A stretch of 64,000 bases of DNA from Ficedula albicollis (lineage: Eukaryota; Chordata; Aves; Passeriformes; Muscicapidae), in contig NC_021684.1 in the NCBI RefSeq assembly GCF_000247815.1, forward strand, positions 4,831,851 through 4,895,850, read 5' to 3'. Below, piece after piece: positions 23,253 through 36,206 of this stretch. Position 1 is the first letter of the stretch. The number at the start of each line of letters is the position of its first letter. Position numbers and translations under genes: made by a program. A model generated the notes under the pieces. The model made no database searches. It was not told the DNA's origin and was given only the letters and a program-made list of their open reading frames with translations.

Positions 23253-25038
23253 CTTCTTTCAGAGTTGATGCTGAATGAATCCCTCAACAAAATTAAAAGG
23301 ACCTGTGCTTCTTGCAAAGCTTAAAAAGAAATTTAAGTGCTGATACTTTTAATTACTGTTCCCCCTAAAGATGCCTGGGCCATGATGGGGTATTTATTCT
23401 GTTTGTCCTGATCAAATTGATATTTGAATTCCTTTCCACCCCTCTGAAACATCCCTCCTTCATCTCATCAATACAACTCCAGGGCTGTTCTCTTCTTCAT
23501 GCTTCCACATAGATCCCCCTGTGTTTTCAAATAGCTGTTCCACAGCCAGGGAATGATGGTTATTGCCACACATGTTGGCAAAGCACACTTGGACCCTTTG
23601 GGCTGAAAGAGCATATGTTTACTATAAGAAATTATGTCACTGTTTTCATCTCCCATTGTGACAAGTTGTTAAAGACTAGAAATGAGGGCAGTAATGCCAT
23701 TAGATAGAGGAAGGAGATCTTGAGGATATGTAAAACTCTAACATGTGCTGCAGACTAATTTTCCAGCTGAATTGCTCTTTGGCAGTTTGTTTTGGTGACC
23801 AGTGTAAGTTCCTAATCATCCACTGTTGCAATAGCCCCAGGCAGTGCAGAGACCAAAGGAAATCCTCTCTGTGCACTTTACAAACATCTTGAAAAAACTT
23901 CAAACCAAGATAAATATTCACAAAATGCTGCATAAGGCATGCACACTGAAAAGTGTAATTCCAATGGGTGGCAGAAGAGCCAGGCAACATTAACATTTCT
24001 CTAGCATTTTGATAAAACTTAGGCAATAGAGAAGTCATAAGAAGACAATGGCCTCCATTTCCTTTACCATAGGTGAAGAATATGAGACTAAAGGAAAAGG
24101 AGCTGAGTTTGGAATGTGAGGGGCTGAAATACAGCAACCCAGTAATCTGCTCTCTCCCCTTCTCGCAGTAACATTTACAATCTATGCATAGTTTCCTTCA
24201 TGATATTTCTTCTATTCAGATAATTTTCATCAACTTCACAGAAATACATGTATTTCCTATAGGGTTTTTATTAATTTTCACCCATCCTCTCCAGCTCCAC
24301 ACTGGTTAGCATCCAGAGAAGGCAATGGGAGCCCCAGCAGGACTAGAACAATGAAAGGGTTGACAACTTTTTCCCAGTGTTGAGGATAGGGGACATAATT
24401 TTAAAATCAAAGAGAATATAGTTATGAAGCAACGTTATTGTCTATTAATCCAATCAATGGAGGGTTCCCATAAGCCATTACCAGGGATTTCAGGTGCAGA
24501 AGATGTCGTGAGGGGTTAAATAAAGATGTTTCTTTGTTCATTAGTACTGACAGCTCAGGGAAAGAGAAGGAAGGAGAGAAGAAGGGGGAGAGATAGAGGA
24601 AAAGGAAATTCAGGTTTGGGATATGAGGAGAGAAAAAATTACCTATCACCATGTAAATTGCATAAAATTCCTGTACAGATATTACAGGATATACTAAGGC
24701 AGTGTATGAAATCATGCATTAGGGACAGGAAATCCCGTGGGCAAACATTCCAGGCCTCATCCTGCTCAGTGGTGAGCCTGGAGGTGACCTTGGAATATCA
24801 AATCCAGATTTACACAGTGCACATAATGGTGATGAAGGGATAACTGTGCCCATACTTGTGTCCCACAAACCAGTTGAGCCTCCAGCAAACATTGGTCCAC
24901 ACAGCAGTGATCAGTCCTGAATCTTCTCTTCCCTGCTGGAAAACCTCAAGGAGAGGGGCAGCGCTGATGCAGGAAAAGCACCTCTGCCAGGGACTCTCCA
25001 CAGCCTTTTTCACTACCATATGTAAGCCTAAACAATAT
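23253..25038. other. Non-coding, no recognised feature
   Basis: Unique sequence with a purine-rich patch at 24555-24610. No convincing exon. Confidence 0.6.
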
Positions 25039-25260
25039 TATCTAGCAATTTTTAAGTCTTAAGGCTCATGCACAATGGCAGCAGCAGCCAACAAAAAATA
25101 ACTCATTTATAAAAGAAAGTTCAATTGCATCATCCATCTTCAGTAAAAGTATCTAGCAATTTTTAAGTCTTAAGGTTCACGCACAATGGCAGCAGCAGCC
25201 AACAAAAAATGACTCATTTATAAAAGGAAGTTCAATTGCATCATCCATCTTCAGTAAAAA
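25039..25260. repeat. Two-copy tandem duplication, 111-bp unit
   Basis: 25039-25149 is repeated at 25150-25260 with about four transitions. Confidence 0.93.
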
Positions 25261-26625
25261 TTCAATATTTCTCAATGTAAGTTGTTTTGATTTAATGAAT
25301 AGGGAAATCATCCCTCTCCAACTTCCTAGCATGCTTATGTCTTCAAATGAACCCTGCACCATTGGAAAGCAGACAGAGAAATGTTAACAAAAACGCTGGG
25401 AACTGCTGCTAACATACCCTGGAAAAGCATCCTCATGGGAGGAGGAAGGAAATGAGGGCAACCCCCTGTTCTTCCACAAGGTGTGGGGTCTTCTGCTTGC
25501 AGTCTGCATCTGGCTTTCAGCTCTTAACTGGAAATTTAGATCATATTTCATTTTATCACAAAGGGGAGACTCAGCAGCGTTTTCACTGTGGCAGAAGGCT
25601 AGATGTGTGTAAAGGCTCTGTGGCTGGCAGAGGAGCTGGGAGAAAGCATGGAGTGCTGCTGGTGGTAAATAGGTGTAGCTCTGCCTAAAGAGATAAGACC
25701 TCCTTGGTCATCTGGGTGCGTTTAATTTTTCTGGAAATCTCCCTTTTCCCTCCTGAATTCTTTAATTTCATACTAATGCAGTGTCCCTGTGCTGTTTACT
25801 AACCACGTACAGGCAGCTATTCCCTCTGCTTGCTCAGGACATTAATGAAATGCCTGCCCACCCATGCAGCCAAACACAAAGGGGGCTGCTAATGGCATCT
25901 TTCTTTTGAAGTGAAATCCCAAAGCTTTCATTTGGTTCATGTTCCTCCCTGATAAAAACCTCCTGTCTCTGTCTCAATATGGGGCGCTGTTATCTAGTCT
26001 CGCTTGGGGGTGGTGGGAGCTCTGAGGCTGATCTGGGAGTTCTCCACCTCCTGTCTGGTGAGGAGGAAAAGCCAGCCACCACAGCACAGCCCAAGCAGCT
26101 GTCTCAAAGGGGACATATGACCAGCATTATTCTTGAGGCAATAAGGAATGTGCATAATAGATCAGAAAAGCAGGGAAGCAGCCAACTTACACATGTAGGG
26201 AACATTTTGAATATCCTAGGACGAAACTGCAAGATGAAATTGGGGGATGGGGATCCACAGACAAATCCTGGGCATTGCAGTGCAGCTTTGGGACATGGCA
26301 GCATGATAGTAAATACAAAACTACTGTGTTCATTTCTGAGATAATGTGTTTATACTGACAAATAGATATGCTTTAGGAGAGAGGCACAACTCAGAGAATC
26401 ATATCCATACATTTTCACCTCAGATTCTGATGTGGTAGTCAGTTCTGCAAATATAAGGCATTTATGTTTCTCAGGATTGCATCTAAGCCTATAATATACT
26501 CGTTCAAGCATACAGAAAAGCAGCTACTTTGTACCACTGGTACAGAAGACATGCACACTGGGCTGTCTCTGACCTGGAGATCTTCATCTTGCACTTCTTG
26601 TTTGTGAAATCCTTCTGGCTTTTCT
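25261..26625. other. Non-coding, no recognised feature
   Basis: Unique sequence. Frames of up to 121 codons (25979-26344) show no known domain. Confidence 0.55.
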
Positions 26626-26818
26626 CTGGCAAGTGTAGAAGCAGAAGAATGACATCACGGCATATAGTTGGGACCCACTTTTTTGTAACACAGGGCTTTA
26701 CCACACAAGATGTTGTTTGGTCCTGGCAAGCGTAGAAGCAGAAGAATGACATCAAGGCATATAGTTGGGACCCACTTTTTTGTAAGACAGGGCTTTACCA
26801 CACAAGATGTTGTTTGGT
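26626..26818. repeat. Two-copy tandem duplication, 97-bp unit
   Basis: 26626-26722 is repeated at 26723-26818 with a few substitutions. It directly abuts the larger 422-bp duplication that follows. Confidence 0.92.
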
Positions 26819-27661
26819 AGCATGTCCCCTTGGGAATCCCCTGGAAGAGAAGCAAAGATGGGGCACCAACCCCTGCTGGTTGCATTTTCTTGGTACACTA
26901 CTACAGTCTCATATGACTTCACAGTTTAATCCACATAGACAGCAATCTTTAAGGGATTCTAATCTATTTTAACAAGAACTTGAAAATCTACACTGGGAAA
27001 ACTTCAGTTTTTCCATCATAAACACAAACTATGTCATTGCTAGATGAACCATGAAAAGCCCATTCTGGGAATGAGGTGAACATTTCAGGCATGTCAGAGG
27101 TCTTTTCCAGCCTTACCAATCCAAAACATGTGCAACTGCCACTGAAAAGTTATGTCTCCTTTTAAGAAGTTTTGGTCTTAAAAATTCTTAATATAGTGCA
27201 AATATTTATGTAGTTGCTAGAGTTCACACACGGGGTTTGTAGCTTGTCCCCTTGGGAATCCCCTGGAAGAGAAGCAAAGATGGGGCACCAACCCCTGCTG
27301 GTTGCATTTTCTTGGTACACTACTACAGTCTCATATGACTTCACAGTTTAATCCACATAGACAGCAATCTTTAAGGGATTCTAATCTATTTTAACAAGAA
27401 CTTGAAAATCTACACTGGGAAAACTTCAGTTTTTCCATCATAAACACAAACTATGTCATTGCTAGATGAACCATGAAAAGCCCATTCTGGGAATGAGGTG
27501 AACATTTCAGGCATGTCAGAGGTCTTTTCCAGCCTTACCAATCCAAAACATGTGCAACTGCCACTGAAAAGTTATGTCTCCTTTTAAGAAGTTTTGGTCT
27601 TAAAAATTCTTAATATAGTGCAAATATTTATGTAGTTGCTAGAGTTCACACACGGGGTTTG
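26819..27661. repeat. Two-copy tandem duplication, 422-bp unit, no visible difference
   Basis: The unit starting at GTCCCCTTGGG (26824) recurs at 27246 and runs to GGGGTTTGT in both copies. I found no mismatch on reading the two copies side by side. Such identity means a very recent duplication, ongoing conversion, or an assembly artefact from collapsed or uncollapsed haplotypes. Confidence 0.93.
27093..27122 (+). mobile_element. Possible CR1 3'-end remnant (also at 27515-27544)
   Basis: AGAGGTCTTTTCCAGCCTTA resembles the avian CR1 3' end (AGGTCTTTTCCAACCT-type block), but the following octamer repeats are missing. The same sequence recurs in the second copy of the 422-bp unit. Confidence 0.35.
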
Positions 27662-28850
27662 TCAGCCCTACTCCCAGTCCTTTCCATTCCAAAGATGCCC
27701 ATGCTGTACTGTAAGGAGCTGAGAACTGCTGTGAGCATCCTGGCCTGATCCTGTGAACTCCAGCAGTCCACAGAAGCCTGTACCACTCCCATCTCCTCAC
27801 AGAGGCACTGCTCCTGCACCCCAGAAAGCCTCCTGGAACACAGGTGAGCTCTAATGGGATGGGAATGGCTTCTTCTTTCTTACCACCCTACTGTGGTTTT
27901 ATTCTTCTCCTGCTGAGGCTGGGTGACATGTTTCCATTGAGTTCACTGATTCAGCAAGATCGAGCCCTTGGTCTTAAATAACTAAAGACTGCAAACTGAA
28001 TATTGTAGCCATGGCAACAGCCTGCTCAACTTTAAACCCTCTGATATATAAAAAGGCAATTTTCTTTATTTTTTCTCCCTGCATTTTTATATTTCCAGAA
28101 CTTACAATGGTAATAATGGCCTCAGGCCCTAACCTCCACCAGCCAGCCATTAACTTCATGGAAATGCCTTCTCCATCAGCCCCTATTGTCAACAGCCAGC
28201 ACCATTCCACAGAAACCATAGGGTCTCACCATGCTAACACGACTGGATGTCTCAGCTGTGCCACAGCCCTTTGCAGTCCTGCTGCAGGCTTATTTCCTGA
28301 TCATGACAAGTGAGCCAGGGCTCCATTTAGAGAGGCTGCAGTACTCTGCAGTGCTCCTGGCTTCCTCTTGGAAAATGGGGAACAAAACATCTCTCATCAG
28401 ACTGATTGCCATTGTGTCCTGCACACATAAGCTCATGGGTGGATGCACATGTCTCTGCCCTGCCCCTCTGCCTTCCAGGCTCATCCCTCTTTCTCTGAGT
28501 GAAACAGGAATACTTTATGTCTCAGTTTTATTTGGTGTCCTGTTTGTGCCTCAGAAGCATTGTCAATGCTGTTTTGAAACCACTGGAAGTAGTGGGAATA
28601 GTTCCTTGCTAACGCTGCTAAAGCACAGACAACAAAGGGACCTCTTTCATTTTAGGATTTTTAATTTTATTTTTTTTTTACTCTTTCTCAAATTCTTTCT
28701 GGAAACTTTCTTTCAAGAGCTAGGGCTGGATTAACACAAATTAATTGTTTAGCATGTGTAAGACACTGCTTGCCTATTTATAGCAGGAACAGAAGACCTC
28801 AATCCTGTGTATAGTTTTGTCCTTGATTTTGTATGTAATCCATGGTATAA
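27662..28850. other. Non-coding with exon-like splice signals
   Basis: 27803-27843 is a 41-base segment between an excellent acceptor (a pyrimidine tract ending CTCCTCACAG) and a good donor (ACACAG/GTGAGC), open in all three frames. At 28068-28098 another pyrimidine-rich acceptor-like tract ends TTTCCAG and is followed by about 210 open bases to a TGA near 28311. Neither encodes anything I recognise. Confidence 0.3.
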
Positions 28851-28905
28851 CTTTTGTACCTCAGTTTCTCCTGCTGTTAAAAAGGAAAATGATACACTTC
28901 TTTCT
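28851..28905 (+). mobile_element. MIR-like SINE fragment
   Basis: GTACCTCAGTTTCTCCTGCT, followed by GTTAAAAAGGAAAATGATA, matches the well-known MIR segment CCTCAGTTTCCTCATCTGTAAAATGGGGATAAT with substitutions. Confidence 0.55.
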
Positions 28906-31248
28906 CTTCTAATGGTCATGAAATTAATTTCCCTGTAATACGTGTATAGTATGTAGAGATGGCAGGGCGAATGGCAGTGGCAGCAGCTATTATTATATAT
29001 CACTTTCAGCAGCTAGCAATTTCTACAGTAGGTTAAATTCTGGCCCAAAAAGTACTTGACTGTGTCTCTTTAAGGTCACAAGCTATTATGAGTTGAAGAC
29101 TAAAATGCTTTGTATATGATCATGAATAAATGAACTGAATATCTCTGCCCAGCAATGTGGGATATGGAAAGGATGCTGAATATCATCAGCCTGAACTATC
29201 AGCATCTATCAGCTTTCCCCTTGCTCATCTCTCAGCTGTCGCAATACAAAACCCACTTTCCCTCGAGATTTTGAACAACTGGGGCTAAACAGCAAAAAAA
29301 CATTTGGTGACTAAATTTGCCAGAGAGGGTCTCAGTCACGAATGACTAAAAACAAAATTATAGAGCAATCTCAGCTGACTGAGAGCAGAATGAAATGTGA
29401 TTCATTTTCATCCACCCGGCAGGGACTGCAGGGAAAAAAAGACTGGATTAACCCCTTTTCTGCTAGCAATGCCCATGCTCCCTGGGCTGATGCACATGTC
29501 GTTTGCATTCCTCAAATATTAGGTCTTGTGCTTGTTTTGTAGGGGAACTCATAGCTTTATTATTCAGGTGGACCAGACCAGTAGGAGGACTGTGCTAAAA
29601 GATTAGTGCACTATACTTTGATATAGTTTATAGGAATATAACCATAGACCCTACTGCCCTCTACCAAGCAAGATATGACTGCCTGCCCAAAAAACCCCTC
29701 ATAGTCTGAAGATGAAAGACAAAATCTAGACAATGACATGGTGGTGGGATAAAACATTTGTCAGCAAGGCAGAAAAAGGTGTCAGCACTACATCACTGCA
29801 GGAAATAAGGAATTGTAAGGTGGGGAGCAAAGGTGGATAATGACATGGCTTTGTGAATGCCTGCAGGAGGGGTTCCTCACATGTGAAGAGCAGCAGAGGA
29901 GAAAACATGGAGATGGTAGCTTGGAAGTTTGACTATGAGACAATGGACAATTCCCTGGTTTCATGGGAATACAGGTAGATGCCTTGGGCAGAAGGTGTTC
30001 TTGCAGGCTTTCTCACCCAGTCTGCACTCATAAGCTTGGGGATCACCACTGGGCTCAGCTGTTTCCTCAGGCTGAGGAAATGGTGCTGAGTCACCTGTGC
30101 TGTGCTGCACCCTGAGGTGAAGCTCCCCAGGAAATCCCTGACCCTTATTGGAAGGGTGCAGGTGAGATTACTGAAACTGAACTCCTCCCATGACAAACAC
30201 CAGCACCTGAAGGCTGTGTTAAAGCTGGTCATATGCACCAGCTGGTTCTGCATTCTGGCTGATAACCTGCTCAAATAAATAAATTAAAAGCATGTCTGCT
30301 GTCCCTAGCCCAGAAAAACTGTTTAAAGAAAGACATCAAAGTAAAAAAAAATGCAGTTTTGTCAGTCAGCATCATGGATGATCTTTTGTTCAGCAATTTC
30401 TCCACACTTTTTCTGAAACCAGAGTAGATAACGTAACAAGTCAAGCGAAGGTTCTGAAGGGTCATGTAGTGACCTCTCTGGCAACAGGTGCCAAGGGCCT
30501 GTCCCTAAGTCAGCCTCCCTGAGGAAGCACTGTTTGGGAGGTCAGACACTGACCTAGGATATGACAATTTGGGCAAAGCATCCTCCTCCAGTGTTTGATA
30601 CCCTCCACATCAGCCCTGCACTGAAAATCTCTGTATAACACTGCAGCAGAGTCATGATACAGCAAGTCGAGCTAATGGATGATGAATGTGATACTCAGAG
30701 CAAAGTGGTAGCACAGGTGAAGTGCTGGAGCAGGAGCAATTGACTCAGAGCTGAACAAATGCTGGATAGAAGGCAGACATTCTCTGCCATCTTTTGAGAA
30801 CACTAGATAGAAAGCTCCCTTAACAGCTACCAGATTAAATCAAGAGGTCAAGCCACAGACAGTTGACAAAGCAGGAACTTGGTAATTCAACAGCTTGTAG
30901 ATGGTACAGGAATGGTCCAAGACAGGCTTGGCTGATGCCAAATGCTTTCTGCTTGATGCACATTGTGGTACAACTTACATGCTTGATTTGAATTCCTTAC
31001 ATAATGGAAGAAATTCTCATGAAAATACATGTTTAAAAAAGTGTTTTAAAATCATCCAGCTTTACAGCTTATTTAATAAATTTCTAATTGGTCAGTTTAG
31101 TCATATGACTGTGCTTTTCAAACAACATCAGCAAAACCTTTGAGTGAGCAAAAGGAGGGGAAAAAAAAGAGAGGAAAATACCAAAATTGTAGGTGTTTGG
31201 GTTTGCTGAGGTGTTACAGAGAAAAGAAAGCTCTGCTAATATGGCAGT
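28906..31248. other. Non-coding, no recognised feature
   Basis: Unique sequence. A 9-bp-arm palindrome (TTTCCTCAG, G, CTGAGGAAA) sits at 30062-30080. No gene recognised. Confidence 0.6.
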
Positions 31249-31317
31249 GTTGGAGTCTGCCTGGGCCAAACACAGCATCTAGTATGTTGGAGTCTGCCTG
31301 GGCCAAACACAGCATCT
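31249..31317. repeat. Two-copy tandem duplication, 37-bp unit
   Basis: GTTGGAGTCTGCCTGGGCC and the following bases through CACAGCATCT occur at 31249 and 31286. Confidence 0.9.
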
Positions 31318-31839
31318 CAGCAGGACTATGACTCTCAATGGAATGACCACGTTGCACTGCTTCCCCTCCATAAAACCAGCTTACACAAACTGGCTCAAGT
31401 TGTGTGGCTGGCAGGGTGGAGCTGCACAAAAAAATATCCCAAGGTTCCCACACTGCATTTCCAGCTTGAAATTTGTTCTCTCACCTCTCTTTTAAGGCAG
31501 CTTCATGTGTCAATAAGATCGAATAAAAAAGATTTGCTTTCTTTTATGGTTAGCAAACCACCAACATGCCTGCAACTAAATAATAGTAATTGGCCAAATC
31601 CTTCCATGGATAGAATACCTCCTGAACAGCACAATGGTTATCTTGTTCTCTGATATACACAAACAAATCCATTATCTTCAATGGACCAGCACTTGTATGA
31701 TGGAGGGAGAAAAAGAAATTTGGCCTAACAAGACTCTTTCAAGACAAGTGACTGAGTAAAAGGTCTCAATTTTGCTGATTACCAGTTATTTTAGGAACCA
31801 TATGCACAGGCGCTTTCTGACTCATGTTGCTGTCAATGA

Positions 31840-31912
31840 AGGGCAGCTGTGCAACAGCAGATTTGAGCCCAGGAGTCTGGGTCTGACTCTGATTCACAGC
31901 ATGATCTTCTCC
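31840..31912 (-). mobile_element. MIR-like SINE fragment
   Basis: The order GCAACAGCAGATTTGAGCCC, then AGGAGTCTGGGTCTGACTC, then CATGATCTTCTCC follows the reverse complement of the MIR 5' half (GGCAGAGCCGGGATTCGAACCC, CAGG, TCTGACTCC, CATGCTCTTAACC). Confidence 0.55.
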
Positions 31913-31951
31913 AAACCACTCCTCTCTGGGGTCAAGACACTGTGTGAAACG

Positions 31952-32050
31952 GGGGTGGTAGTATTGCCCCTTGTTATCCAGTACTTACAGATCAGGGGTG
32001 GTAGTATTGCCCCTTGTTTATTGCCCCTTGTTATCCAGTACTTACAGATC
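31952..32050. repeat. Nested tandem duplication, 43-bp unit with internal 15-bp duplication
   Basis: A unit containing GGTGGTAGTATTGCCCC and CCAGTACTTACAGATC is present twice (31952 and 31995). In the second copy, TATTGCCCCTTGTT is itself duplicated. Confidence 0.88.
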
Positions 32051-32315
32051 CCAGGAAAAGATTACTGTGCTAGTGCAAAAGCAGGAGTCCAAGCTGCCTG
32101 GCTGCCCTCAGAGAGCCTGGAGGGGCAGGATAAGGCAGGCTGCACTGGGCTGGACTTGGAGGTGGGAGGTCCAACATGGTCTCCTTTATGTAGTAAGAGA
32201 CACAGTGATAAAAGAAGATGAGCAAAAGCTTCCCAATGTTTGGGAAAGTGTTTGCAAAGTGTAGATAGCATTTGCTTTGGTTCTAAGTTGCTTTGCTTGC
32301 CTAAAGTCAAGCCAC

Positions 32316-32435
32316 AGAATGCAATTAGGATTTCATGAGATGAAGTCCTGCTATGTTTTGTAAAATGAAATCTAAAGAATGCAATTAGGATTTCATGCAG
32401 ATCAAGTCCTGCTATGTTTTGTAAAATGAAATCTA
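32316..32435. repeat. Two-copy tandem duplication, 60-bp unit
   Basis: 32316-32375 is repeated at 32376-32435 with a few changes near 32335 and 32398. Confidence 0.92.
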
Positions 32436-33536
32436 TTTCCTTGACCTGGAAGCACACACCACAACCTGTTCACTGCATGAAGAGAAGTTGTCATGGAAAT
32501 TTTTATCAAAATCACACCCAGAATCACAATCAGTATCAGTCCCCCTCACTAATCTGTGCTGGATGGATATACACTGTGTAGAATTACTTACTTGACTAAG
32601 AACTTGTCATCCAGAGAAACACAACACAACATGCCACTGGCAGACAGGAAAAGGGGCCAAAGTATCCAAAGTCCTCAATAAGTCCTAATTTCTTCCTTCA
32701 CAGAAGAAATATATCACTATTTTTCCTGTCAGACAGTAAGTTTGCTAAAATAGTATTTTAGCATAAGATTATGAGAATAAAGGTGTTGATGAGACTGCAC
32801 TGAATTTGCTGAGCAGGATTTGCAGAAAATCAGGGGAGAGTTTTCAAAATGTCAAAACAGTTCATTTTTGTACAAAATATTTCCTTATTGCTTTAAAATG
32901 TCCTTTGCTAAAAAAATTGATTTGAAGTAAAGACCAGAAGAATAACAATGCAGGAGAAATGGACAAATAAGCGGAGAACTAAAAGAAAATATTGTTTGTC
33001 TCCCACAAATACAGAATTTCAATTTTAGGGTTTTTTGGTTGAGCCACAAAATCTATAAATTCATCATCTTCCAAACCCTGCTCCTGACATTTAAAGCCAT
33101 GTGCCCTCCTTGGAGAGATGGTGCTGTCAGCTCCACATGATTGCATACCCTGTTACTCCAGGGACAAAATGTGGTTGGAGCATTCTCTCTGGGAGTTCTC
33201 ATGAGCACAGTTTTGCCACCAGTCTTTTCATGGGCCTTCTGTGCTGTGAGGAATTAATATTTTCCAGTATTAATTAAATAATTATTTTTCATCTTCATCT
33301 CACCTGTTGAATATACACATGGGAAGATGGAAGGCAGCTCCTTCCCACGTCCAAGAACATTTTTGCTCTTCTCACGAAATTCCTCCTGCTTTCTTATGGG
33401 CTGTGTCAAATTGGTGATAACTGACACCAAAACCACACTCATGCTGAAAACCACTTGCAAAATGAATGGAAACTTGCAATCCAAATGCAAAAAAAGATAA
33501 TCAAAGACATGATCTGTCTTTGTATTCAGTCTGCAG
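32436..33536. other. AT-rich non-coding
   Basis: No recognisable feature. The minus-strand frame at 33254-33556 (100 codons) has no known domain. Confidence 0.55.
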
Positions 33537-33644
33537 CTCCAGAGGATTCCAGTCACTTAATTATCTCACAAGACTGCAGTGCAAGTGAGAGTGAAGGCAT
33601 GCAGTTCCCCTTGGAGGAACAGCATTGTGCTCCTGTGACTGAGG
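33537..33644 (+). other. Candidate exon (108 bp)
   Basis: The acceptor TATTCAGTCTGCAG ends at 33536 and the donor GAGG/GTAAGA follows 33644. The open frame through it enters and leaves in phase 1 and is rich in Ser, Glu and Asp. Together with 33717-33770 it would make a phase-matched pair separated by a 72-bp intron, close to the minimum for vertebrates. I recognise no protein. Confidence 0.2.
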
Positions 33645-33716
33645 GTAAGACACATAGGTAAGGGAAATTTTCAGGACAAGCTGCAATCCCTTCTTTGTGC
33701 TTTTTCCAAATTCAAG

Positions 33717-33770
33717 ACGAACTGGTTTTGTGCAGAGCACAGCTTCATGCCCTGGTTAGAAGCAAACCAG
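33717..33770 (+). other. Candidate exon (54 bp)
   Basis: The acceptor TTCCAAATTCAAG precedes 33717 and the donor AACCAG/GTGAGG follows 33770, an excellent donor match. It is phase 1 at both ends. Its conceptual peptide starts with ELVLCRAQLHALV. The acceptor lacks a strong pyrimidine tract directly before the AG, although a CTTCTTTGTGCTTTTTCC tract lies about 10 bases upstream. Confidence 0.2.
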
Positions 33771-36206
33771 GTGAGGATATGATGGTGTGGACCGCACACA
33801 GCCACTGCACAAGCTCTAAATATAAATTTGGGCAGCTGCCCCGCTTTGAACCCTGCACTGCTGGCACTCCTGCAAGCTCACCTGTGTTTGCATATGCTGC
33901 AATTGCACCTGACAATCACACTGCAGACACAGCTCCAAGTGGCACCACTTGTGCAGCCCCCCCCGCCGCGCTGCGTTGCTCCCATCCCTGTGTCTGCAGG
34001 CTGTGTCTGCTGGCCATTGCAGCTGGCATGCAGGCTGTGCTGTGCCTCCTGAGCCATGCTCCTCACAGCTTGGCCAGCAGGCTCTGCTCCATCACGGTGT
34101 AGCAGGGACTGCTCACACACAGACTCAGAGTAGGGAAAACCCGCAGCGTTTGGGGTGCAGCGGGACCATGCCCATGCAGTTCCACAGGGGATGCTGCTGA
34201 GTGATGACCTGGCAATGAGTAGAGAGCTTGGGCATTACTGGTGACAGCCTTGCTGGTCTGCATGGGTATAGGCCTCCTCTCATTCCACATTGCACAGAAA
34301 CATGTATTTAATTAAGAATCATGTGTATGCACAACTCTCCCGAGAGATGAGCTGGAGCTCCCACAGAGCCACCAGGCATTTAAGGAGCAAAAAGGGCCTC
34401 AGAAGGATAGGGCTTGTTTGTTTTTCCTTGTTACCTGGAGTATTTCCATCTCAGACTGCCTAATTTAAAGTGCTTCCAAGCCTGTGCTCTCTGATGGCCT
34501 GGCCCCATTCAGAGATGGAAAACAATTTAGGTCTCGCAGCTACAGCAGGGTGATGCAGCTGATAAGGGAGCTTCAAGGTTAAATAAACTGTTCTGTGGGC
34601 AGAGGATTGAGGAAGGATCTCTACAGAGCCAAGGAGCAAGATGGGGAAGCACAGGCAGTGGAAAATGGGCAGGATGGAAACACTTCCCTGAACCCAGAGA
34701 GAATTGTCTGAGGCAACAGCAAACAGAAGGCTTAGAGACATGATCCACAAATAACTCACAATTTTTTGTCATTGCTGTTGGGCCTTGTATAAGAAAAAAC
34801 AGAATACGATTTTGGCTGGGCAGTACTGTAATAAGTGAAAGGTAAATTTTATATATATATACTTTCATTGCATCTTTCAGTCAAAAACTTGCTGTGCTTT
34901 AGTCCTAGCACCTTAGTGCTGCCAAAAAGAGAATCAGGGAAATTCCTGTGTGAGGGGATATCTTCTCTGTAATATATTTGCACAAGCTTTGTCACACAAA
35001 ATGACATTCACCCTGCAGGGAGGCAAACAAACCCTTTCAATCAAACAGCCCAAATGCAATAGGGATAGAATTACACATTTCACCTCTTTGCGCGGCACAT
35101 CTATTAGAACTTTGTATCACCCAGTAGTCTGTCATCACACTGCTGTCCAGAGGAAGAGAACTTACCATCCTCACATCACACACGAGGAAATTCCAGAGGG
35201 AATGGGCACATTGCCCATAGTGTGCTACAAAAAGTCTTGGAATGGACCTTAGGGATTTCTGCCCAATTCTCCCCTCTAGGTGTCAGACATACTTTCATGG
35301 TAAACAGTGCACTTATCTCTGCTTACCAGGCCCAGATCCTAGAGGAAGGCAAATCCCAGTTTTAACTCTTATCAGTCGTGTACCTTCAGTTGGAGAGCAG
35401 AGAGGGAAGGGGCACTGTGGAGTTGTGGCTTTGACACTGTTTTAAGCCATCAGTAGGGATTGGGCAAGTCTGTATTTTCATACAGCTGTAATCATGCCCC
35501 TGCTATTTCGCATTTGGTAATTGCTTGCTTCTAGCAAAAAAAAGAACTCATAAGGCACATCCATCTTGCAGTGAGTTGAGATGGGGGTTTGAAATTCAGG
35601 CCTCTCTCTCTCTCTAGGAGAAATATTGTCAGTGATGAGGAGTCTGGGCCTGATGGTAGATCACCATTCAGGTGATCCCTGGGTCCCTTGAGACAGCTTC
35701 TCTTTCCTTCAATTTTTTCAACTGTTGTTTTTTTTTCATGCAGGTGCAAGAATGTAGTCCTTGGGAGTGTCCATTTATTGGGTTATTCTGGCACTACACT
35801 TCCTAATGAAATTGTCAGTTCACTACATAAAGTGACTAAATACCTTCTGCAATAAATGAGTCAGGGTGATCACTGGCACTACCCTCACAAAACGATTGGA
35901 GAAATGGGAGGTTGCAGCCTACCCATGGGAGATCTTGCAAATTGCCATAATTGTGTATAAATAGAAAGCCTGCTGACTCAGTGCCACCTTGTGTTTTTAC
36001 CAGGAAGCACAAGGAAGCTCGAGGAAGACCATCAGTGAGGGGCAGAGAGGGATTCTGAGTGGGAACTCTGCCAGCTTTAGGCTGTGATATTATGGATTCA
36101 TGCAGAGCATCCACTGAACAAACTCAGGAAGCCTTTCTCCTGCAGGGATGCTCTGGCTCTCAGCCATCCAAGCCCTCCTGGAGGAGAGCTGGCATCACTG
36201 GGGCAG
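33771..36206. other. Non-coding; GC-richer at 33.85-34.1 kb
   Basis: Open frames on both strands at 33878-34120 reflect GC-rich composition. A short TA run lies at 34850-34861 and a CT run at 35603-35616. Nothing else was recognised. Confidence 0.5.

Noticed and set aside
28011..28313. Open frame containing STLNPLIY, reminiscent of the NPxxY motif of seven-helix receptors
   Set aside because: The surrounding residues do not look like a seventh transmembrane helix and no other receptor segment is nearby; the match is a short coincidence.
34848..34862. TA dinucleotide run
   Set aside because: Only about six units; too short to report as a microsatellite.
35222..35280. Possible CR1 piece (TTGGAATGGACCTTAGGGAT)
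   Set aside because: Similarity to the CR1 tail is partial and the diagnostic octamers are absent.
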